Origin: Candidatus Reconcilbacillus cellulovorans | GTDB lineage: Bacteria; Bacillota; Bacilli; Paenibacillales; Reconciliibacillaceae | Assembly: GCA_002507565.1 (NCBI GenBank) | Contig: MOXJ01000028.1 | Coordinates: 1 to 34,782, forward strand | Direction of reading: 5' to 3' | DNA: 34,782 nt | Shown here: positions 26,631-32,241 of the stretch, in pieces | How the letters are laid out: each line of letters opens with the position of its first letter | Position numbering within the stretch: the first letter of the stretch is position 1 | Translations under genes and position numbers: made by a program | Notes under the pieces: model-generated | The model's database searches: none | What the model was told of the DNA's origin: nothing | What the model saw: the letters and a program-made list of their open reading frames with translations, nothing else

Positions 26631-27512
26631 ATGCGGCTGCCGAAATATCTTCACGCCCAAGGCGGAGATCTTTGGCTGACCGAACAGGAACGCGACAACG
26701 TCAACATCCAGTACCGCATCAAAAGCGTGTTGTTCGAAGCGCAGTCCCCGTTTCAGCATATTCTTGTTCTCGACTCGTATCAATTCGGGCGTATGCTCGT
26801 GCTCGACGGCGTCGTCCAGACGACCGCCATCGACGGTTACATCTACAACGAGATGATCGCGCACGTGCCGCTTTCCTTTCATCCGAACCCCGAGCGCGTT
26901 CTCATCATCGGTGGCGGCGACTGCGGCGCGGCGCGCGAAGTATGCAAACACCGCGCCGTGCGCGAAGTCGACCTCGTCGAGATCGACGAGCTCGTCGTCC
27001 GAGCCTGTCTGGAGCATTTGCCCGAAGTGTCCGGCAGGCTGAACGACCCCCGCGTCCGTTTCGTGTTCGCCGACGGCGTCGAGTTTATCCGGAGCGTCGA
27101 CCGCCCGTATGACGTCGTCGTCGTCGATTCGTCCGACCCCGTCGGACCGGCGGCGCAACTGTTCGAGGAGGAATTTTACCGCAACGTCTTCCGGGCGCTT
27201 AAACCTGACGGCCTCATGGTGTGCCAGAGCCAGTCGCCGATTTTTCACGCGGAGGTCATGCTGCGGACGTACGAACGCATCGGGCGGCTGTTCGCGGACA
27301 CACGATTGTATACCGCCGTCGTGCCGACATACCCTGGGGGGTTATGGTCGTTTACGCTCGGTTCGAAAAAACCGCTGCCGCCGGCCGAGACACTTCGTTT
27401 CCGCCTCCCGGCACGGTATGTGAACGAAGACATTCTCCGCAGCTGCTTCCGTCTGCCCGAATTCGTCCGGAACATGCTCGAGATGAAAGAAAAAGTCCCC
27501 GAAAACGCCTGA
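26631..27512 (+). CDS. speE: Spermidine synthase (polyamine aminopropyltransferase)
   Basis: 293 residues from ATG 26631, chosen for AAAGGAGGT 6 nt upstream. Class I methyltransferase-like fold with decarboxylated-SAM motif GGGDCGAAREV (94-104; the usual second Gly is Cys), DLVEIDELVV, DGVEFI, and the active-site DSSDPVGPA (D166/D169). N-terminal beta domain contains FGRMLVLDGVVQTT and EMIAHVP, conserved in SpeE. Moves an aminopropyl group onto putrescine or a related diamine. A possible -10 (TAAAAT near 26597) lies just after the preceding terminator. No speD or agmatinase gene is adjacent. Confidence 0.93.
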   Translation: MRLPKYLHAQGGDLWLTEQERDNVNIQYRIKSVLFEAQSPFQHILVLDSYQFGRMLVLDGVVQTTAIDGYIYNEMIAHVPLSFHPNPERVLIIGGGDCGAAREVCKHRAVREVDLVEIDELVVRACLEHLPEVSGRLNDPRVRFVFADGVEFIRSVDRPYDVVVVDSSDPVGPAAQLFEEEFYRNVFRALKPDGLMVCQSQSPIFHAEVMLRTYERIGRLFADTRLYTAVVPTYPGGLWSFTLGSKKPLPPAETLRFRLPARYVNEDILRSCFRLPEFVRNMLEMKEKVPENA

Positions 27513-27521
27513 CGACGGCCG

Positions 27522-27600
27522 AAAAAGCGGGTCCGGAGGCTTTGAGAGCCCGGGCGCACCGGTTTCTCGCGCATCGGCCGACGACTCCGGACCGCTTTTT
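27522..27600. terminator. Bidirectional terminator between speE and the Fluc genes
   Basis: AAAAAGCGGGTCCGGAG (27522-27538) pairs with CTCCGGACCGCTTTTT (27585-27600) with one bulged G and a loop of about 46 nt. The A-run and T-run at its ends let it work in both directions for the convergent genes. Confidence 0.7.
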
Positions 27601-27626
27601 CGTCCGCTCCGAACGATTATTTCGCT

Positions 27627-27995
27627 CTATGCCCCGCCGAACGACGCACCAGCCGCCCACCCAAGCGCGGCGAGCGCGACGCCGGTCCCGTAACTTGCCG
27701 CGACGTACAGCGCTGCGGCCCGGCGTCGTCCTTGCTCCCACATCCGGACGACTTCCAGATTGAACGTCGAAAACGTCGTAAACGCGCCCAAAAACCCGAC
27801 GCCCAACAGCATCGCCCACTGCGTCGCGACGTGAAATCCGGCCAAAACGCCGACGGCGAACGATCCCGCCATGTTGACGGCGAACGTCCCGACCGGCACT
27901 GCCGTCGGAAACCGTCGATTCGCCCACAGGCCGATCAAATGGCGAAGAACGGCCCCGACGAATCCGCCCGCGACAACCAGCGTGATTTCTTTCAT
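27627..27995 (-). CDS. crcB: Fluoride ion channel Fluc subunit (CrcB)
   Basis: 122 residues; ATG overlaps the upstream Fluc stop (ATGA) with AGAGGAA 5 nt away. Four short membrane helices. Contains the pore asparagine in FAVNMAGSF (N41) and the complete phenylalanine box GFLGAFTTFSTF (F75, F78). Fluc channels are dual-topology dimers that let fluoride leave the cytoplasm. With the neighbouring gene it probably forms a heterodimer, the arrangement usual in Bacilli. Expression is under the fluoride riboswitch upstream of the first gene. Confidence 0.95.
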   Translation of the reverse strand: MKEITLVVAGGFVGAVLRHLIGLWANRRFPTAVPVGTFAVNMAGSFAVGVLAGFHVATQWAMLLGVGFLGAFTTFSTFNLEVVRMWEQGRRRAAALYVAASYGTGVALAALGWAAGASFGGA

Positions 27996-28411
27996 GCGGC
28001 TTCCTCTCCGCTCGGGCGGAGCGCGCCGACGACGGTCGCCGTCTTTCTGCCCGCAAACATCATCGCCAGTCCCAAAATCAAACTGAGCGCCGCATATCCC
28101 GCAGCCGCCGGCGCGCCGTCCTGCCGGGCGAGCTCGACCGTTTCCAGCGCCAGAGCAGAAAACGTGGTCAACGACCCTAGAAAACCGGTCGTCGCCGCGA
28201 TTTTCACCCAGACCGGAAGCCGGTCATCTTCTCCGAACCGGACCGACAGCCAGCCCAGCGCGAAACAGCCGGCCGCATTCGCCGCCAGCGTCCCCCACGG
28301 AAACCCGGAGAAACGGTCGACCACGATCCACGCATCCAGCGCATATCGCAACAGCGATCCCGCAGCGCCGGCCAAACCGACGGCGACATGACACAACCAT
28401 TTCGTTTTCAT
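27992..28411 (-). CDS. crcB: Fluoride ion channel Fluc subunit (CrcB), second paralogue
   Basis: 139 residues from ATG 28411, with GGGGAGGGAA 6 nt upstream. Four membrane helices; pore asparagine in LAANAAGCF (N45). The phenylalanine box is incomplete: TTFSAL keeps F84 but has Leu where the partner has its second Phe, so this subunit alone may line only part of the pore pathway. Directly downstream of a fluoride riboswitch and terminator. First of the two-gene unit. Confidence 0.93.
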   Translation of the reverse strand: MKTKWLCHVAVGLAGAAGSLLRYALDAWIVVDRFSGFPWGTLAANAAGCFALGWLSVRFGEDDRLPVWVKIAATTGFLGSLTTFSALALETVELARQDGAPAAAGYAALSLILGLAMMFAGRKTATVVGALRPSGEEAA

Positions 28412-28427
28412 GGATGATTCCCTCCCC

Positions 28428-28469
28428 AAAAAAGACAGACTCCTACCGAACCGATCGTCGGTAGGAGTC
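28428..28469 (-). terminator. Riboswitch-controlled terminator of the Fluc operon
   Basis: Perfect 12-bp stem GACTCCTACCGA/TCGGTAGGAGTC with an 8-nt loop, followed on the minus strand by CTGTCTTTTTT. Its 5' arm is the 3' end of the fluoride aptamer, so ligand-bound aptamer and terminator are mutually exclusive. Confidence 0.92.
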
Positions 28470-28512
28470 ATCAGCCTTGCGGCGGTTGACGGCGGACTCC
28501 ATCGCCTTTTCG
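28459..28512 (-). promoter_or_regulatory. Fluoride riboswitch (crcB RNA motif)
   Basis: On the minus strand the conserved blocks of the crcB motif are in order: GGCGATGGAGTCCGCC, AACCGCC, then GGCTGATGACTCCTACC. GGAGTC pairs with GACTCC to close the aptamer. It is followed by the terminator at 28428-28469 and then by two fluoride-channel genes. Fluoride binding should free the operon from termination. The match is close to textbook. Confidence 0.95.
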
Positions 28513-28530
28513 GACTACGACTTCTTTTTT

Positions 28531-28560
28531 ATTTTAGACGATGCCGCAGGTCGGCGTCAA
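28531..28560 (-). promoter_or_regulatory. Promoter of the fluoride riboswitch/Fluc operon
   Basis: TTGACG (28555-28560), 18-nt spacer, TAAAAT (28531-28536) on the minus strand. The -35 box overlaps the ilvD stop codon (TGA at 28557-28559). Transcription would start near 28524, some 12-18 nt before the aptamer. Confidence 0.7.
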
Positions 28561-30257
28561 ATTTTCAAAACCGCCCCCGTGCTCGCCGACGTGACGAAAC
28601 GGGTATACCGCGCCAGATAACCGGTTTTGACCTTCGGCTCGAATCCTTTCCATTCCGCGCGGCGGCGGGCGAGTTCCTCGTCGCTCACTTTCAGCTCGAT
28701 GCGCCGGTTCGCCAGGTCGATCTCGATGATGTCGCCGTCGCGCACGAACGCGATCGGCCCGCCTTCCGCCGCTTCCGGCGAAATATGGCCGACGCAGATG
28801 CCGCGCGTCGCACCGGAAAATCGGCCGTCGGTGATCAGGCCGACTTTCGCGCCGAGCCCCATGCCGACGATCTGCGACGTCGGCGCGAGCATCTCCGGCA
28901 TGCCGGGACCGCCCTTCGGCCCCTCGTAGCGGATGACGACGACGTGGCCCTCGCGCACTTTGCCGTTCGCGATGCCTTCGAGCGCTTCGTCCTGCGAGTC
29001 GAAACAGATCGCCGGGCCGACGTGGCGGTCGCCGACGGACGGGTCGATCGCGCCGACCTTGACGATCGCGCCGTTCGGCGCCAGATTGCCGAACAGCACG
29101 GCCAGCCCGCCGGTTTCGCTGTACGGATTGTCGAGCGGGCGAATGACGTTTTTGTCGAGAATTTCGCAACCGGCGACGTTTTCCGCCAGTGTTTTGCCCG
29201 TCACAGTGATGCAGTCGCCATGCAGCACGCCGGGCTTTTTCAAAAGCTCGTTCAAAATCGCGCTGACGCCGCCCGCGCGGTGAACGTCTTCAATGTGGTA
29301 GTCGGACGCCGGCGCGATTTTCGCCAGGTGCGGCACGCGCTTGGCCAGTTCGTTGAGCCGTTCGAGCGGGTATTCGATACCGGCCTCGTGCGCGATGGCG
29401 ATCGTGTGCAGTACCGTGTTCGTCGAGCCGCCCATCGCCATGTCGAGCGCGAACGCGTTGTCGATCGCCTCGAGCGTCACGATGTCGCGCGGTTTAAGGT
29501 CCATCTCGATCAGCTTCATCAGCTGGCGCGCCGAGCGTTTGACGAACTCCCGGCGTTCTGGGCTGACGGCGAGAATCGTACCGTTGCCGGGCAGCGCGAG
29601 ACCGAGCGCTTCAGCTAAACAGTTCATCGAATTGGCCGTGAACATCCCCGAACACGAACCGCACGTCGGACAGCCGTACCGCTCGAGCTCCAGCAAAATC
29701 TTGTCGTCGATCTTGCCGGCCTGGTACGCGCCGACGCCCTCGAACACGCTGGACAGCGAAATCGGCCGCCCCTTCGAGTCGCGTCCGGCCTTCATCGGCC
29801 CGCCGCTGACGAAAATCGTCGGAATGTTCAGCCGCATCGCCGCCATCATCATGCCCGGCGTAATCTTGTCGCAGTTCGGAATGCATACCATGCCGTCGAA
29901 CCAGTGGGCGGACACCATCGTTTCGACGGAATCGGCGATCAGCTCCCGGCTCGGGAGACTGTACCGCATGCCGATGTGCCCCATCGCAATGCCGTCGTCC
30001 ACGCCGATCGTATTGAACTCGAACGGTACGCCGCCGGCTTCCCGGATCGCCTCTTTGACGAGCCGGCCGAACTCCTGCAGATGCACGTGGCCCGGGATAA
30101 TGTCGACGTAAGAGTTGCAGACGGCGATAAACGGCTTGTCGAAATCTTCCTCGCGGACGCCGGCCGCCCGAAGCAGGCTTCGGTGCGGCGCCCGGTCGAA
30201 CCCTTTCTTGATCATGTCGGAGCGCATTTTGCGCTTCGCCGCGGTTGTCGTCGCCAC
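28557..30257 (-). CDS. ilvD: Dihydroxy-acid dehydratase
   Basis: 566 residues from GTG 30257 (GGAGTGG 8 nt upstream; GTG 30269 is the alternative). Iron-sulfur cysteines C47 (AVCNSYVD), C129 (IPNCDK) and C202 ([13 protein letters not shown]); the conserved lysine in NCDK and C-terminal [10 protein letters not shown] identify IlvD/Edd. Converts 2,3-dihydroxy-3-methyl acids to the 2-keto acids of valine and isoleucine synthesis. IlvD is preferred over phosphogluconate dehydratase because of the length and the N-terminus [20 protein letters not shown]. No other ilv genes are nearby. Confidence 0.95.
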   Translation of the reverse strand: MATTTAAKRKMRSDMIKKGFDRAPHRSLLRAAGVREEDFDKPFIAVCNSYVDIIPGHVHLQEFGRLVKEAIREAGGVPFEFNTIGVDDGIAMGHIGMRYSLPSRELIADSVETMVSAHWFDGMVCIPNCDKITPGMMMAAMRLNIPTIFVSGGPMKAGRDSKGRPISLSSVFEGVGAYQAGKIDDKILLELERYGCPTCGSCSGMFTANSMNCLAEALGLALPGNGTILAVSPERREFVKRSARQLMKLIEMDLKPRDIVTLEAIDNAFALDMAMGGSTNTVLHTIAIAHEAGIEYPLERLNELAKRVPHLAKIAPASDYHIEDVHRAGGVSAILNELLKKPGVLHGDCITVTGKTLAENVAGCEILDKNVIRPLDNPYSETGGLAVLFGNLAPNGAIVKVGAIDPSVGDRHVGPAICFDSQDEALEGIANGKVREGHVVVIRYEGPKGGPGMPEMLAPTSQIVGMGLGAKVGLITDGRFSGATRGICVGHISPEAAEGGPIAFVRDGDIIEIDLANRRIELKVSDEELARRRAEWKGFEPKVKTGYLARYTRFVTSASTGAVLKI

Positions 30258-30627
30258 GTTCGCTTCCACTCCCTCGGACAGGATCGTCGCTTTTCTTAAA
30301 GTTTATCATATGGGGCGGCCGCGCGCACGCCCGGGCGCGACGGGAGTGCGGCGGAAGACGTGGTGGTTTTATAATTTTTTTTAAAATTTCTAACATAAAT
30401 GAGTTTTAAATAAAGTCACCTAAGTGTTAAAGAAGTCACAAAAGTGATAGAAAAACATGGGGGGAGATTAAAATGAATTTCGTGAATGCTGATGAGACTT
30501 AGGTAAAAATATTTTAATACAAGGAGGTGTTCTTTATTGATTATCTGAATTTTAATGAATAATCTAAAAAAAGTTCACGGACTCACGAAATTATGCATCA
30601 AATTGAATTGAGATTGGAGGTTTAAAT
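30258..30627. other. Intergenic region with abrupt change from GC-rich to AT-rich
   Basis: About 370 bases without a secure gene. Base composition drops sharply near 30365. Two very short frames have strong ribosome sites: GGGGGGAG before ATG 30473 (9 codons) and AAGGAGGT before TTG 30537 (3 codons). A third, ATG 30555 (18 codons, MNNLKKVHGLTKLCIKLN), looks like the basic start of a signal peptide and ends in the frame adjacent to the metalloprotease. They may be remnants of a disrupted 5' end. The first flanking repeat lies at 30572. Confidence 0.5.
30572..30588 (+). repeat. 17-bp direct repeat, left copy
   Basis: AGTTCACGGACTCACGA; differs at one base from the copy at 32187-32203. It stands upstream of the metalloprotease. 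Confidence 0.7.
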
Positions 30628-31275
30628 ATTCCAGCATTAGCGGCACAACCAACTGATGCTGGGTCCTTCCCCTATGAATGGTATTCAGACGGAGGAAAAA
30701 TAGGATATTTTCCTCACAACATAAATTATGTGACCACAATAAAAGTTAAATTTGAGCGCGGGTCCAACTGTCTCATGCCCGAATCGACATTTTCACAGAT
30801 CGCACCCTATGGATTTCAACAATGGTCATCAGGATTGTTAATTACAATGTCTACTACTTCATTAAGTGACTACCATATTTTTGTGAGTTGTATTTCTGGA
30901 CAAGAAGCTATGGATTTATTTAAGATTAACCCTCAGACGGTTGGCTTTGCACCTTATGAATCCTCTGAAATTGTATATTATGCTCGAACGAAAACGGGGC
31001 AAATTAAATATGTGGAAAGACTCTATAAATCGAGAGTATACTTTATTTGGAATGGAACTTCTCTTTTCTATTCATTAGATAAATGGAAAATGGTATCAAC
31101 ACACGAATTCGGACATGCATTGGGGTATTATGGCCATGATATGGGCGCGAGTGCAAACAATCCTGCAATCATGTACGAAGCTGCAGGGACGGTTTACGAT
31201 AAATGGAAATTAACTAGTCCAACTGTTCGAGACTTTACCCATATTAAAAACTCATATACGAAGTTTTATTCATAA
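30628..31275 (+). CDS. Matrixin-like zinc metalloprotease, start uncertain, signal peptide apparently damaged
   Basis: 215 residues if begun at the unusual ATT at 30628, which has GGAGG exactly 7 nt upstream; the frame is closed by a stop at 30604, and the first standard start is GTG 30730 with no ribosome site. The zinc site is HEFGHALGYYGHD (H159, E160, H163, H170) with a Met-turn candidate in NPAIMYEA (M182), as in secreted matrixin-type proteases of Firmicutes; the third ligand is one residue farther than in HExxHxxGxxH. The N-terminus PALAAQPTDAG looks like the end of a signal peptide whose hydrophobic core is missing, so the gene may be 5'-truncated and the product not exported. Next gene follows after 18 bases. 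Confidence 0.6.
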   Translation: MPALAAQPTDAGSFPYEWYSDGGKIGYFPHNINYVTTIKVKFERGSNCLMPESTFSQIAPYGFQQWSSGLLITMSTTSLSDYHIFVSCISGQEAMDLFKINPQTVGFAPYESSEIVYYARTKTGQIKYVERLYKSRVYFIWNGTSLFYSLDKWKMVSTHEFGHALGYYGHDMGASANNPAIMYEAAGTVYDKWKLTSPTVRDFTHIKNSYTKFYS

Positions 31276-31293
31276 TAGGCGGGAGGTATAAAC

Positions 31294-31896
31294 ATGAGGA
31301 ATAAAAAAATCCTATTCTTTATATCTCTGGTTTTATCAAGTATTTTTCTTTTGGTATTTCTTAATCATAATAGAAATAACGAAATATTTTTTACAAAACC
31401 AAATAATGAGTATTTAAACTTAGATGGAAATTCTCATGCTCTTTATCATTCATATAATTCCTTAAATGAAATAAAAAAAGAATCCGATTTAATTATCATC
31501 GGCCAGCCCGTTTCTATAGCTGAAACCGGGTTATACGGTGTTGTTTCAAACATTAAAGTTATCTCAACTTTGAAAGGAAAAAAGTTTGATACTATTAAAA
31601 TTTATCAAAACGGAAGTGTTAAAAACAATGTCATTGAAGGCGACATACTCGAATTCGGGAAAAATTACATTTTATTTCTAATCAAAGCCGAAGACGGTCG
31701 GCCCGACACGTTTGGCGTCATGGGCGGAACGCAGGGCGAATTCCGGATCGAACCCGACGGCCGACTCGCCAATCGACACTCATGGATACGAGAAGAAGTC
31801 GAAAAATTGAAGGCTTCTAAAAATGGAAAGAAAGAATCGGATATTCTTATTGAATATTCACTATCGGATGAATCTTCCGAAATCCTTGAACCTTGA
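31294..31896 (+). CDS. Membrane-anchored protein with possible TIMP/netrin-like fold
   Basis: 200 residues; ATG with GGGAGG 7 nt upstream. A hydrophobic anchor at 5-23 (KILFFISLVLSSIFLLVF) leaves the rest outside the cell. The order SDLIIIGQPVSI, a beta-rich YGVVSNIKVISTLKGKKF, DTIKIYQNG, GDILEFGKNYILFLI recalls tissue-inhibitor-of-metalloprotease (TIMP/NTR-like) domains and many uncharacterised Bacillus surface proteins; there is no N-terminal cysteine as in animal TIMPs. Placement 18 bases after a matrixin-type protease suggests inhibition or immunity, which is inference only. Bases about 31685-31800 are much richer in GC than the rest of the gene. Confidence 0.5.
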   Translation: MRNKKILFFISLVLSSIFLLVFLNHNRNNEIFFTKPNNEYLNLDGNSHALYHSYNSLNEIKKESDLIIIGQPVSIAETGLYGVVSNIKVISTLKGKKFDTIKIYQNGSVKNNVIEGDILEFGKNYILFLIKAEDGRPDTFGVMGGTQGEFRIEPDGRLANRHSWIREEVEKLKASKNGKKESDILIEYSLSDESSEILEP

Positions 31897-31904
31897 CCTC
31901 GCCG

Positions 31905-31954
31905 AAGCACAGCGGCCGTTAACTCTCTTGCCGGACGCGCCGCTGTGCTTTTTT
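31905..31954 (+). terminator. Terminator of the metalloprotease pair
   Basis: AAGCACAGCGGC (31905-31916) pairs with GCCGCTGTGCTT (31939-31950) over 12 bp; TTTTT follows. Confidence 0.85.
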
Positions 31955-31986
31955 AGACACCGCGATATCTAAATCGCCGATGACGA

Positions 31987-32010
31987 CTTGTCCGATTCAT
32001 CGGGTACAAG
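31987..32010 (+). promoter_or_regulatory. Imperfect palindrome, possible operator
   Basis: CTTGT-CCGAT-TC-ATCGG-GT-ACAAG: two 5-bp arms each side, with a 2-base bulge on the right. It lies between the terminator and the GH74 gene, a fitting place for a regulator of plant-polysaccharide genes. No known site was recognised. Confidence 0.35.
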
Positions 32011-32123
32011 CGGATTGCCGCGGATGATATGATGGAAGCGTATTCATTCGCGTTTGCAAAGAGGAAGGGGTGAAGCGGGCCCGAAGGGAATCTTTTACAT
32101 GAAATTTACAACTCCCCCATCCT

Positions 32124-32201
32124 GTGAATCCGTGAACTCTCTCCAGGCTCCGATCAAATCCCGTCTTTCGTTCGCCGGCAATCGAGAGTTCACGGATTCA
32201 C
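32124..32201 (+). repeat. 18-bp perfect inverted repeat with 42-nt spacer
   Basis: GTGAATCCGTGAACTCTC (32124-32141) and GAGAGTTCACGGATTCAC (32184-32201). The right arm contains most of the 17-bp direct repeat found at 30572. RNA from here would fold into a long hairpin followed by a T-rich stretch (ATCTTTTCATTTT), so it may be a repeat element, an attenuator or both. Confidence 0.75.
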
Positions 32202-32203
32202 GA
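32187..32203 (+). repeat. 17-bp direct repeat, right copy
   Basis: AGTTCACGGATTCACGA, matching 30572-30588 at 16 of 17 positions. It lies inside the right arm of the inverted repeat, 236 bases after the terminator of the AT-rich island. Confidence 0.7.
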
Positions 32204-32241
32204 CATCTTTTCATTTTCACGTATCGAGGAGGAACGCGTTG

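Larger units (their letters stand above)
30365..31954 (+). mobile_element. AT-rich two-gene island, probably horizontally acquired
   Basis: Between about 30365 and the terminator at 31954 the sequence is AT-rich with AT-rich codon use, unlike the GC-rich genes on both sides. It holds a matrixin-like metalloprotease and a membrane-anchored protein in one transcription direction. A 17-bp repeat AGTTCACGGAYTCACGA stands at 30572 and again, in the same orientation, at 32187. No transposase or integrase is inside. Transfer is inferred from composition; the mechanism is unknown. Confidence 0.5.
31955..32241 (+). other. Leader/upstream region of the GH74 gene
   Basis: About 290 bases with no secure gene. 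It holds a 24-base imperfect palindrome at 31987-32010, a TATGAT (32028-32033) without a good -35, and the large inverted repeat at 32124-32201. A 47-codon frame from ATG 32100 ends at TGA 32240-32242, overlapping the GH74 start; it spans the inverted repeat, has only a weak ribosome site and is probably not a gene. Confidence 0.5.

Noticed and set aside
30473-30548. Two very short frames with strong Shine-Dalgarno sequences
   Set aside because: Nine and three codons with no recognisable peptide; more likely debris of a rearranged 5' region than genes.
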